This document shows positions 49,980 to 61,399 of a stretch of 64,000 nucleotides of DNA, piece after piece. Origin of the DNA: Lumnitzera littorea (lineage: Eukaryota > Streptophyta > Magnoliopsida > Myrtales > Combretaceae); assembly GCA_024138015.1 (NCBI GenBank), contig JAMXBB010000002.1, forward strand, positions 15,959,928-16,023,927. The letters run 5' to 3'. The notes below the pieces were generated by a model. The model saw nothing but the letters and a program-made list of their open reading frames with translations, searched no databases and had not been told where the DNA came from. The position numbers and the translations under genes are program-made. Numbering within the stretch: the first letter of the stretch is position 1; every line of letters starts with the position of its first letter.

Positions 49980-52604
49980 TGTCGAGCTTAGTTTTTTCCT
50001 CCCAATCTTATATAAATTAATCTTTTTTAAATCGACTAGTATTAAACCCTACCTATTTAATATTGACCCTTGACTAAGGTCTAAAGAAAACCAATTTATT
50101 TATATTTGAAAACACTTTTGGAGTTGTCACCCGACCGAAGTTAGGAAAAAGAGTTAAGGTATAATCAATTGAATGGATTGATTATAACCTAGCCACTGAT
50201 CTTTTGATAAAATCAATTTTTTGTTAAAACGATTTTTGAAAACCAAAGATTTGGATCCTGAGGCTAATTTTTAAACCCTAAATGGATACCACTTTTAATC
50301 TTTCAGAATTTAAATTTACCTTTCAATATACCCTTATAATGACATTTATTTACAAGCTATAATTTAAATGATGCATATTTACAAAAAATAAGAATTTAAA
50401 GAATTAACTACTAAAAGGGGAAACTAATTTTTTTTTTTTTCATTTTTTAAGTCGTCCCATACTTATGGGTGCCTATGTATCTGCTATTCAGGATCAAACT
50501 TCCGTAGTTCATTTGACGAAAACTTTAGTGGGTTGATTAATTTTAATTTTTGAAAAAGATCAAGTTTACGTTGTTACCTGGTTCAATTTATTTAAGGAAA
50601 TTCTTCTAAAGGATCATAATCGATGTTTTATTTTTTGAAAACTCTAAAATAGTTCTAATTTGGAAATGGTTCATTTATTTTTATTTACTTTTGGAAAGTT
50701 GATTTTCTAAGTGATAAGAAATTTTTATTTTATTATTTTTCATTTTATTATTCATTTATTTCTTTGTTTTATTTTATCTATGCTTTAGTCATAAATAAAA
50801 ATAGACTATTCTTTTCCTTTTTTTTCTTCTCTTTTTCTTACCTTTCTTTTCTTCTTTTTCTTCCTTTTTTTTATATAATTACAATACATGAAACAAATAA
50901 GTAAATCATAGAAAAATAAAATAAAATAAAAACAAAAACATCAAAACAACCGGACCGAATCAGGAGAAGGAGTATGCACAAGTCGTAGGGTAAGTCTTGG
51001 GTTAGTCAATGTCAATCTAGTTGAACCTCGAGTTAGGGTCGGGTCAGCCGACCTATACATGTGCATTGCACATGCAAGACTAAGAAAGGAAGAAGAAGGC
51101 TACGTAGGTTTGATTGTGGCAGTAGATCTGAGCACCAATTCAAATCAAGGATGGTGTTTTTATGCGAATTTTATTGGGCTTAGGGAATCTAGGTGAAGTA
51201 CCATAATGTTCAACAGCTATCTAGTGGTTGTTTAAAGTTTGGCTATGGACAGTAATGGTGGCCAATCCGCATAAGGGTACTTAAGTTTTGAAAGGGAGTT
51301 AGGTATTAGGTTTTGGATGCTATGAGCATGGCCGTATCATCAATTTTGGTCATGGTTGGGTTGTTTCGCATAGGATGGTAGTGTTCAGAGAGAGAGAGAG
51401 TATGTCAACCAGGCGTATTTGTGTGTATGTTTTTTAGTGTACTGATTCTATAGAGAGAGAGATCTGTAGGTTCGATGGTACATGTGTGTGAGTGGTTGTT
51501 ATGTGCTTAAAAGGGAATGGTGAGTTGTATCATGGATGGAGGAGTCGAGGTACTTGGCTGGTGCAATTGTACGCAATTGAGTGAGAGGAGACCGTGGGTT
51601 AAAGTATCGGTTAGGCTTAGGCGATGGTCAAAGGAGAAGGAATCAATAGGTGTTGTCGTGAGCAAGAGAGAGAGAGAGCGGGCTATGTGGAGGTTGCATG
51701 GGTTAGTGGTTGGTTCTGGACAGTATTAGCATAAGAGAGGTTGAAGAAGCGATCATGGTGAAGTAGGGATATGTTTAGAGGTATGGGTTGTTCAATTGGA
51801 TGCAATCACAGCTGTAGTCTTGGGTGAGAGAGAAAGGTTTCTGAGAAAGAAGGAGGTCAAGGGTCTGATGTGGGTTCAATGGCAAGTGTGTTTAGAGAGA
51901 GAGATAAGTTAATAGAGAGAGATCCCTTATTGTGTGTGTGTGTGTTCAATTGAAGTAAGAGAGAGTGTGTGAGTTCACTATATGTTATTTTTTTTAATGA
52001 GAAAGGGAAGGAAAGAAAAGGAAAGGAGAGAAGAGAAAGAGAGAAGGAAAACGTATTGTCAAGGCTAATTACAAAGTACCATGTATCATAACTAGACAAG
52101 TGGCCCAATGGTACCTTGACACGTAGCAATACATAGAGTGTGTAAAAAGAAAAAGATAAAAGGCATTTTTATGTATCTAATGAGATTCAAACCCTTGATC
52201 TTAAGCCAAACCCAAATGCAATACTTAAATGCTTATTAGTTAAGCCATTGATTTGTGCCTTATTCATATGTGCAATTAAGACAAGTTTAACTTGGGCTAC
52301 ATTCAAATCTAAATTTAGGCCTAACAATTATCTCCTTATTTTTATCTAATCTATTGAATTATCTTTAAAAAATTTATTATTTTCTAAATTCCTTAAATCC
52401 TCTATTTTTTCCATTTTTTATGACTTTTCAATTTTCTATATGTTTTTCTAAATCTTTCCATTTTTTCATTTTTTCTAAATTCCTTATTTTTTGGGTTTTC
52501 TTAATTTTCTTTTTTTTTTTTTTGCATTTTTCCTAAATTAGGACACTATCCTATTGTAAAAATTTTGAAAAAATAAAAGGGAAATAAAAATGAGGTATCT
52601 ATGA
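49980..52604 (-). repeat. 3' LTR of element B (2625 bp)
   Basis: On the plus strand it starts TGTCGAGCTTAG and ends GAGGTATCTATGA, the reverse of a TGTAGATACC-type start. Its left ~1.1 kb matches 56483-57548 closely. It contains poly-pyrimidine blocks near 50820-50870 and GA runs (51386-52040), the equivalent of A's CA-rich, G-poor leader read on the other strand. Confidence 0.8.
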
Positions 52605-52620
52605 CTGTACCTCTTTATGG
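52605..52620 (-). other. polypurine tract of element B
   Basis: Reversed it reads CCATAAAGAGGTACAG directly before the LTR. This corresponds to AAGAGGGGCAG of element A. Confidence 0.55.
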
Positions 52621-52689
52621 TGAAGTTTGAGCAAAATTTTGCTACAAAAACTACAAAGACAAAAGAGACGTTATTATTACCCTAAGGGT

Positions 52690-53400
52690 GGAACTTGTCC
52701 TAAGAAGGGCCTTAGTTAGTTATCCTAAGCTCGGTCCTAAGGATTTTAGTAAATAGTGAAAATAGAGAGGACACATTCTAAGAGCTGGTTAAGAGATTGA
52801 AAGAGGAATTGAAGGATGGTTGTGCCCTTATGAGCCAATGAACCAAGGTGAAACAAGCAAAGTGCTCCTTGAGCTAGCTAATACCTTAAAGGAAGTTGAA
52901 AACTTAGTCGTGTCCCAATGAGCTAACTAACCAAGGCAGGCAAAGCGCTCTTTAAGCTAGCTAAAACCCTAATAGAATGAGAAAATTTGGTTGTACCTTA
53001 ATGAGTTGACTAACCAAGGTGGGTGAAACACTCCTTGAACTGGTTAAGAACTCCTTGAGCTAGCCAAGACCCTAAAGATTGAGAAAACTTGGTCATGTCT
53101 TAATGAGCTGACTAACCAAGGCGAGCGAAGTGCTCATTGAGTTAGCTAAGACCCTAAAAGAATGAGAAAACTTGGTCATGTCCCAATGAGCTGACTAATC
53201 AAGGCAAGCAAAGCACTCCTTGACTTGTTTAAGACCCTAAAGATTGAGAAAACTTGGTCATGCCTTAATGAGATGGCTAACTAAGATAGGTGAAGCACTG
53301 CTTAAGTTGGCTAAGACCCTAAAAGAATGAGAAAACTTAGTCGTACCTCAATAAACTAACTAACCAAGCTAGGCTAAGCATTCGTTGAGCTAGCTAAGAT
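52690..53400 (-). repeat. array 1 of element B: ~70-85-bp units homologous to element A's array
   Basis: Units contain 'aaacttggtcatgtc', 'aatgagctgactaacca', 'aaggc..gc(a/g)aagc', 'ctccttgagctagctaagac' and 'cctaaag'. Reversed, this is the same unit as at 17230-18399 and 21460-21835. Confidence 0.85.
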
Positions 53401-54200
53401 TCCCTAAGGAGAAACCTGATAGTACTCCTTTAAGCTAACTAACCTGCGTCTCTTGGGGACTAGCAATGCTAAATTTGGAATCAATTTTAAAAACCCGATT
53501 GTACTCTTCTAAGCTCACTAACTTAGGCAGGAGCGTCTCTTAGGGATTAATAACCCTAAATTGAGATAAACCTGGTAATGCTCTTTTGAGCTAATTATCC
53601 TAGGTAAAATGAGCAAAGCACTCCTAAAGCTAGTTAAGACCCTAAATTGAAATCTAGTAGTACTTCTTTGAGCTGACTAACTAAGGTGGGAGCATCTTTC
53701 AAGGACTAGCAACCTTAACTTCAATCGATTTTGGAAACCTAGTTATACTCTTCTGAGCTTACTAACCTAAATAAGAGCATCTCTCGGGAACTAGTAACCT
53801 TACGCTAGAATCGATTTAGAGAACCTGGTCATGCCCTTCTGGGCTTACTAACCCACGAGAGAGTGTCTTAGGCATATTATCTAGTAGTGCTCCTTTGAGC
53901 TAACTATCTTAGGTAAAATAGGCAAAGCACCCCTAAAGTTGGATAAGACCCTAAATTGAAACCTAATAGTGTTTCTTTGAGCTGACTAACCAAGGTGGGA
54001 GTATCTCTCAAAGACTAGCAACCTTAACTTGAATTGATTTTGAAAATTTGGTCATATTTTTCTAAGCTCACTAACCTAGGTGGGAGTGTCTCACAGAGAC
54101 TAGTAACCCTACGCTAGAATTGATTTGGAAAACCTGGTCGTACTCTTCTAAGCTTATAAACCTAGGTGGATGCATCTCTCAGAGACTAGCAACCCTAAAT
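53401..54200 (-). repeat. array 2 of element B: ~105-bp units
   Basis: Units carry 'gactagcaaccctaaa', 'cctggtcgtactcttct', 'aagctcactaaccta' and 'ggtgggagcatctctc'. Some alternate with shorter units like array 1 ('agcactcctaaagctagtta'). Confidence 0.7.
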
Positions 54201-54840
54201 TGACTTTAGAAGAAATGCTCTTATGGGCTCAATAAAAGGAATTGATGAAGGGAAACGCCCTCTAGGCTTGTTATGATGAATCGATGGTGAAAGGAAGCGC
54301 CCTTTGGGCTCACTAAGAGGAATTAATAAAGGGAAGGGCTCTATGGGCTCGCTAAGATGAATTGATGATAAGAAGCGCCTATAGGCTCGCTAAGAGGAAT
54401 TAATGAAGGGAAGCACCTTATGAGCTCGCTAAGATGAATTGATGATGAAAAGCACCCTATGGGCTTGCTTGAGAGGAATTGGTAAACGAAAGCACCCTAT
54501 AGGCTCGCTAAAAGGAATCGATGATGAAAGGAAGCACCCTTTGGGCTTACTAAGAGGATTTGGTGAGTAAAAGGGCCTTATGAGCTCACTTGAAGAGGAG
54601 AAGTGGCCTATGGGCTCACTTGAGAGAAATTAATAAAAGAAAGTGCCCAATGAGCTCACTAAGAGAATCGATGGAGGGAGGCATCCTATGGGCTCACTAA
54701 GAGAAAATCGAAGATGAAAGGAAGTGCCATATGGGCTCATTTGGAAGAAAGTACCAAAGGAAAGCACCCTACAAGCTTGTTAAAAAGAAATTGATGAAGA
54801 GAAACACCTTATGAGCTCACTAAAAGCCATAAAGGAAAAT
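54201..54840 (-). repeat. array 3 of element B: ~40-bp units
   Basis: About fifteen short units of the form 'gaagcgccctatgggctcg' followed by 'ctaagaggaattgatgaa', with variable ends. Confidence 0.8.
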
Positions 54841-55920
54841 GACAATAGAGAGGGTAACACTTTGAAAGTTAACTAAAATCTTAAAAAGATGAGACAACAT
54901 CCTAAAGGCAGGCTATAACCCTAAAAAGAATAAAAGAATGGGTCAACACTTTAAGAACCAGCTAGAACCCTAACAAGAATGAAAGAGTAGGTTAGCACTC
55001 TAAGAGCTAGTTAGAACCTTAAAAATGGAAGACAGGATAGTGCCCTAAAGGCTGGCTAGAACCTTAAAAATGGAAGACAGGATAGTGCCTTAAAGGTTGG
55101 CCAGAACTCATAAAAGAATAGAAGAGGGGACAACACTCCAAGAGTTGGCTTGAACCTTAAAATTGAAAGGCAGGATATCGCCCTAAAGGCTAGTTAGACT
55201 CTTAAAAATGAAAGATGGGACAATGCCTTAAAAGCAGGCTAGATCCCTACAAAGAATATAAGAGGGGTCAACGCTTCAAGAGCTGGTTAATACCCTAAAA
55301 AGATGGGACAACACTTTAAAGGCTGGCTAAAACCTTAAAGAGGATGAAAGAGAGAGGGGATAGTGCTCTTAAGAGCTGGCTAGAATCATAAAAAGGATAA
55401 AAGAGGGGATAGTGCTCTTAAGAGTTGGCTTGAACCCTAAAAGGAATTTATGAAAGTGAAGGTAACGCTTTGAAAGCTGGCTAGCACCCCTGAAAGAAAG
55501 ACGGAATGGTACCCTAAAAGCTAGCGAGATCCCTAAAAATGAAAGATGTGATAATGCTATAAAGGCTAGCTAAATCCCTAAAAATGAATCAAAGGAGGGG
55601 ACAGTATTCTAAGAGCTGGCTTAAACCCTAAAAAGAATAAAAGATGAGATAGCGCCCTAAAGGCTAGTTGGAATTTTAAAAAGAATAAAAGAAGGATCAA
55701 CACTCCAAGAGCTGGCTAACACCTTGAAAAGATGGGACAGCACTCTAAGGGCTGACTTGAACCCTAAAAAGAATAAAAGATAGGATAACGCCCTAAAAGC
55801 TAACTGGAACCCTAAAACGAATAAAAGAGGGGTCAGCACTCCAAGAGCTGGTTAACACCCTAGAAAGAATAAAAGAGTGGGTCAGTGCTTCAAGAGCTGA
55901 CTTAAACCCAAAGAGGAATT
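54841..55920 (-). repeat. array 4 of element B: ~55-65-bp units
   Basis: Units of the form 'gctggctagaaccctaaaaa' followed by 'gaataaaagaggggtcaa' or 'gatgggacagcgccctaaa'. The core 'gctggcta..accctaaa' recalls the core of array 1, suggesting common descent. Confidence 0.8.
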
Positions 55921-56461
55921 TTTATGAAGGATTGAAGATATAAGGTAAGGAAAGCAACCAATTTTAAAAAACTTCTTGACTTGGAAAAGTATTTATAAGG
56001 AAATTGTTGAAGAAAAAACCATTTATGAAAAAAAAAGGCATTAGGGATAGGCCCTTTGATTTGTAAAAGAGTTAATGGTCATTAAAAACTACATTAGGAA
56101 AGAATGATATAGACTATTATGGTCAATCTAAAAAGTGTGACCACATTGGAAAAGAAACGGATGACGTGAATTGAAAGCTTGGCTACTCAAGCTGATGTGG
56201 ATTGGATAAAAATCTTATGACAAGCTTTCACTTCCTCTCTCTTCTTTTTTTTTTCTTTTTTTTTTAAAAAAAATGTTTACCAATGGGTATAAATTCTTAT
56301 GTAAGGAACAAATTTATAATCACCCCTATCCTTGGTAATTGTGTAGAGTTTCTCAATGCTCTTAACTCTAAGGCTTCCTCATGGGGCTTTGTGATTTTAA
56401 ACATTTCTTTCCTCAGGAAAAGGTAACCTATGATTAGTTGAAGTAGTTAGCCCTCTTGACT
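55921..56461 (-). other. 5' internal spacer of element B
   Basis: Non-coding. It contains a poly-pyrimidine/poly-A block at 56230-56270, a counterpart of the block in element A near 15125-15170. Confidence 0.5.
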
Positions 56462-56481
56462 TCCTTAGTGAAGCCGCCAAA
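56462..56481 (-). other. primer-binding site of element B
   Basis: Reversed it reads TTTGGCGGCTTCACTAAGGA, immediately after the CA end of the 5' LTR. It corresponds to the site of element A at 13994-14008. Confidence 0.65.
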
Positions 56482-56482
56482 C

Positions 56483-57548
56483 TGTTAAGCATGGTTTTGT
56501 CCTCCTAGTTTTATACAAATTAGTCTTCTTTAAATCAACCAATATTAAACTCTATCCATTTAATACTGACTCTCGACTAGGGTTTAACGAAATCGATTCA
56601 TATTTGAAAACGTTTTTGGAGTCACCACCAAACCGAAGTTAAGAAAAAAAGTTAAGTTATAATCAATTGGGTGGATTGATTATAACTTAACTACTGATCT
56701 TTCCATAAAACCAATTTTTTGTTAAAATGATTTTTGAAAACCAAAGATTTGGATTCGGGGGCTAATTTTTAAACCCGAAATGGGTATCACTTTTAATCTT
56801 TTCGAATTTAAATTTATCTTTCAATATACCCTTATAATGACATTTATTTACAAGCTATAATTGAAATTATATCTATTTACAAAAAATAAGGATTTAAAGA
56901 ATTAACTACTAAAGGGAGGAAATAAACTTTTTTATTTTTTAAGTCGCCCCGTATGTATAGATGCCTATGTACCTACTATTTGAAATAAAACTTCCGCAGT
57001 TCGTTTCACAAAACTTTAGTGAGTTGATTAATTTTAATTCTTGAAAAAAGATCAAGTTTACGTTTTTACCTGGTTTAATTTATTTGAGGAAATTTTTCTA
57101 AAGGGTCCTAATTGGTGTTTTATTTTTTTGGAAATGGTTCATTTATTTTTATTTATTTTTAGAAAGTTGGTTTTCTAAGTGATAAGATATTTTTATTTTA
57201 TTATTATTTTTATTATTCATTTAGTTATTTGTTTTTTTTTTAATCTATGCCTTAGTTAAAAATAAAAATAGACTGTTCTTTTCCTTTTTTTTCTTGACTT
57301 TCTTTTCTTGTTTTTTTCTTTTTTCTTTTCTTTTTTCCTCCTTTTTTTTATATAATTACAATACATGAAGCAAATTATTAAATAATAAAATAAAAACAAA
57401 AACATCAAAACAACCAAATTGAATCAGGAGAAAGAGTATGTGCGGGTCGTAGGATAGGTCTCGAGTCGATCGGCAACAATCAAGTTGGACCTTGGGTCAA
57501 GGTCGGGTTAGCCAACCCGTATATGTGCGTTGCATGTACAAGGTTGAG
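56483..57548 (-). repeat. 5' LTR of element B, truncated
   Basis: It matches 49980 to about 51090 by eye over ~1.07 kb (for example 'taaagaattaactactaaa' and 'gatcaagtttacgtt' blocks). It then ends abruptly near 57548, where chromovirus LTR sequence begins. About 1.5 kb of this LTR, including its promoter half, is lost. Confidence 0.8.
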
Positions 57549-57830
57549 GAAGGAGCTTATAGGAATGAAAATTATTCACTTACTTAATTAGTATTTTATT
57601 TTAATCACCTCTCAAATTTCGAGTGCTAAAATATTAAGGATTTAAAGTTTTATATTTAGTAGGCTTTACTTATATTTTAAGACTACATTCATTACCCCTT
57701 TTCTACAATTACAAGTTTAATTTTATCGGGTGAATTTTAATTATTTAGCTTATTGACTTTAAGGAATATCAAGATCATCTAAGCTTAACTCTAAGTATTT
57801 TTAAAATTTTACAAAGCTTATAATTTTAAT
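57549..57830 (-). repeat. 5' LTR remnant of the chromovirus
   Basis: It matches 42697-42967 along its length ('gaaaattattcacttactt', 'aatattaaggattta', 'gggtgaattttaattattta'). Its right edge 'cttata' corresponds to the reversed TGTAAG LTR start. The left edge is fused to element B. Confidence 0.75.
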
Positions 57831-57849
57831 TGAAGATGTTTAAAAGAAT

Positions 57850-58250
57850 TGGGTTAAAGTCTCTATAAGTATTCGAACTTTCATATTTTTTCATGTTAGT
57901 ACATAAACTTTAAATTTATTCATTTCAATATTCCAACTTTTTAAATGTGATAAATTGATATATTTGTTATAACAGCCATTATAAATAATACTTATTTATT
58001 TCACTTTGAAAAGTTGAAGTACTAAAATAAAATAAACTAAAAAATAAAATTTAAGCATTAAAATGAAAATAAAATGAAAGTTGGTGTACTTATATTATTA
58101 TTTTACTATTTTATATTAACGATCATTATAATAGAGATATGGATTTATCTCATTTAAAAAGTTGGAATATTAAAATGAATAAGTTTAAAATTTAGGTACT
58201 AAAATAAAAAGAAATATGAAAGTTTGGGTATTTATATTGGCTTTATCCCT
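57850..58250. mobile_element. 401-bp foldback MITE with 8-bp target duplication
   Basis: The left arm opens TGGGTTAAAGTC and the reversed right arm AGGGATAAAGCC. The arms stay similar for about 150 bases, through 'aactttcatattt', 'ttattcatttcaatattcc' and 'aactttttaaatg'. AAAAGAAT lies directly on both sides (57842-57849 and 58251-58258). An 8-bp duplication points to a hAT-type source, and 9-bp Mutator-type is possible. No coding. Confidence 0.85.
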
Positions 58251-58258
58251 AAAAGAAT

Positions 58259-60740
58259 CAATATCAAAGAGAATTTAAACATATTATTAAAAACATAATG
58301 GTAGAATAAGAAAAGTGAAATATGTGAATACGAAAAGTGAAAAAAAAAAAAATTCAAAGACAAAGGAGTATTATCTTTCTCTTTAATATTATAGACATAA
58401 CAATAAAAATCTTTATTAACATATATTGTCATATTATTAAAGAAAAATTAAGGATGTTGTAAATCAATTATTTTATTGTTGAATTATCTATGGAAATTAT
58501 GGTGGGAATCAAAACATATAATTGAATATATGTGATAAAAGGGATATTTTTTGTTATTTAATTTGAAAATATGTCATAAAAAAGGGGGTTTAGCCAAATT
58601 TTTTTGTTTATTTTATAAATTTTAATAGGCTAAGAAAATTACACATATCTTACTTTGATTCAATATATTTAATTTTTTTTCTCATGATTTTTGAATTATG
58701 GATGATATAAATCAATATAGTAAGAAATCACAGGCTAAAATTGTATAGACTTCTTCTATGCATAGTTATAATGAACATTTTCTTATATATTCCATCCAAC
58801 ATATGAATAAGTTCTTAAAATTACCATCAAGTTTATCTTTAATATTTTCATCATTTCTCATAATAAATATTATTAAGCAGTCCATTTTTTTCTTTTTTTG
58901 GCATACTCATTGTGGCCGTCATCTACTTATAAATCACACATCTCTCTTCTTTTTTTTTTTTGTCTATTCTACAAATAATACATTGGACTTTTTAAGAGTT
59001 ATAAAGTATCATTGTTAATTATTTCTACAAATTTGATGCAATTGTTAACATTTTTCTAGAGAAGAAGTGTATTTTCATTTCAAGCTTTGGAAATAAATAA
59101 GTTTAAATATATCATTTAGATGACTCTTTACAAACATAGATATATAAAAAATAATAGAAAAGGATGAGTACTTATTGAAGTTCCTTTTCTTATATTCACA
59201 TACTATATATAGAAATAATTTTAAATATTAAAAAATTAGTTTTTGTAAATATTGATTTAAAATTTTTTCACGAGACCAATTGATCATACTTAATATCAAT
59301 TTAATATGACATAAAAATTACTTTACTATTTGGATCAAAATTAAGATTTCAAAAAATCTATTAATGATATCCTACATATTATATATAGGTAAATTTACAA
59401 TATAAAAGGATTAATATTTGTAAACATAAATCTAAATTATAGATTGGTTGATTATTTATAGTTAATAACAATTTGATATGACATTAAATTACTTTAATAT
59501 TTGGATAAAAATTAAGGATTAAATAAATATATTATTATTACCATAAAAAAATTAATTGATGAAAAAAAAATTAATATGAACTATGTTAGGGAAACGAGAG
59601 TGAAAATAGGTAAACAAACCCTTTAGAGTGCCTATTTTAACTTTTAAAAATAATAGTTATATGTTGTAACTATTTCATAAAAATATTGTTATTTTTCTTC
59701 CAAAAGGGTGATAATGTAAAATTACAAATAAAAAAATTATAAAAAATAATAGAAGTTATTAAAAGAACATTAAATTACAAATAAGTGTCTTTGGCCTCAA
59801 CAATATAGAATTGATAGATAGGTATACATTTAATTAAAGAAAATTAATTTTTCAAGTAAAATATTACATTATTACGTATTAAGTAAATGCGCAACATTTT
59901 ATAAATAAATAAAAATAGTAGATGATATATTCACAACCAAAATGATAAACTTAAAAGGATATAATCTCATCAAAATGAAAAGTATAATACATGCCTATAT
60001 AAACAAACTATTAATTGTTATAAATGGAAAAAAAAAAATTACACCTAAAAGTTATTAGCAAAAGGGATAAAAATTATAAAAAAATGGTAGGATAAATGTA
60101 TAATAACACAATTAATTTTGAAATAAGTCAACATTGTCTACTAATTTTATGATACATAGAAACTTCTAAAATATTTTTAAAGTCTTAAAAGCTGCATACA
60201 CATTAAAAAGAAATTTAAACACAATATTCTAACTTTTTCAACTAATGTCACAGTATAATACTGGCTTCTTAGTATAGACAAAGAAGTTGTAGGCAATGTA
60301 TTTCCTTTAAAACTTCACTATGAACAATTTAGTAAGAGAAAGAAAATAGTGATTTATGAAGAACGTACATCATATAAGTTAATGGAAAAAATGTATGAAA
60401 TTACCATAAAAGGTTTACTATTCTCATTTTTAATGACAAATCACACTTTTGATTCAATGATAATGAAGGAACATTATTACCATCTACTCTCTCTCTTCCA
60501 TGAAATATTTATTATATCCTCTTTCCCTCTCTCTAGAGTATTCTCAGATTCTCTCTCTCTCTCTCCCGATCCCTCTCCTTCCTTCCCCTCTCACACTTAT
60601 TATTCTTTTCAATACACAAAACAATTAAAAAGAAAACCCTAACTCTAATCTATCACAAACCCTCTTACCCTCTCAATTTCTCTCTCTTCCAACCCTTCTC
60701 TATCTCTTTCATCCTCTCTCTCTCTCTCATTCAACCCTTT
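58259..60740. other. AT-rich intergenic DNA ending in a CT-rich tract
   Basis: No gene was recognised. Short frames at 58758-59018 and 60349-60642 are low-complexity. From about 60485 to 60735 the plus strand is rich in CT repeats, directly before the next LTR. Confidence 0.5.
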
Positions 60741-61337
60741 TGATAAGAGATTTCAAGTATTGGTCCCTTAAGCCTATGTCGAACCTAAAAAGCCTTAGGC
60801 CAACCTGTTTAGAGCCATAGTCGAGGTGATCTTTCCTTGACTAACCTATTAGGTTCTATGTCTGACCTATGTGAATTACCAACAAGTTAAGGAACAAGCA
60901 CTTTGCTTGACATCAGACCTCTCCTTAAGATGAAAGCGATTGAAGGACGTCTAATGGATAAAACTAGTAGTTGACTCAGTCAACAATAGAACTCCTGGAT
61001 TCTTAGGACATGATTTCCTGTGTAACACCTACTTCCTATGCATAATAGATGTCTCGACATTAGTATATGTGCCCTATATTCTCTTCATCTCTTCCTTATA
61101 AACAAAGGAACTCCACCAATAATAAAGTATCTTCACGTACACTCTACAACTCTTGAGCTCTTCAAGTATTCTAGCTCTCTCACTCTTACTTTCTCAAACA
61201 TAATCTAATTTAAGCATCGGAGTAGCTATGGTAGACCATACTTCGATGCCCTTTACTATGTTTTGTTTTGTAGGCCTATACTTGACATTTTAAGGCTCAG
61301 TTTTCTTTATTCAACTCGTAAAAACCTATAAACGACA
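60741..61337 (+). repeat. 5' LTR of a Tat/Retand-like gypsy element
   Basis: It ends AAACGACA directly before a PBS. The inferred start is TGATAAGAG at 60741. It contains a TATAAACAAAGG box (61097), an AATAAAG motif (61130) and TTTAAGCATCGGAGTAGC (61210), a signature typical of Tat/Retand LTRs. The second LTR is outside the window, so the start is not confirmed. Confidence 0.65.
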
Positions 61338-61357
61338 TTTGGCATCATCTGTAGGAA
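61338..61357 (+). other. primer-binding site of the right-hand gypsy element
   Basis: TTTGGCATCATCTGTAGGAA resembles the TTTGGCGCCGTCTGTGGGGA-type site found in many plant gypsy elements. Confidence 0.65.
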
Positions 61358-61399
61358 ACTAACCTTGCTTTGCTAATTCTTTTTTCTTAATCCTTCTAA

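Larger units (their letters stand above)
49980..57548 (-). mobile_element. element B: non-coding, LARD-like LTR retrotransposon related to A
   Basis: In minus orientation it has a truncated 5' LTR (56483-57548), a PBS (56462-56481), an internal region built from four tandem arrays (52690-55920), a purine tract (52605-52620) and a 3' LTR (49980-52604). No gag or pol motif is found. LTR starts, PBS, the pre-PPT sequence and one minisatellite are shared with element A. It lies within the chromovirus. Confidence 0.8.
42560..57830 (-). mobile_element. Tekay/Del-like chromovirus, split by nested insertions
   Basis: It runs on the minus strand. The 5' LTR remnant is at 57549-57830, gag knuckles and protease at 48424-49250, RT and RNase H in two pieces, then integrase, chromodomain and the 3' LTR at 42560-42968. 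The two LTR pieces match each other by eye over about 280 bases. The body is interrupted by a solo LTR (45946-48045) and by element B (49980-57548). The primer site, the N-terminal part of gag and most of the 5' LTR are gone. Confidence 0.75.

Noticed and set aside
60349..60642. 97-codon plus-strand frame ending in a serine/proline-rich tail
   Set aside because: The tail is a translation of CT microsatellite DNA and the rest has no homology I recognise.
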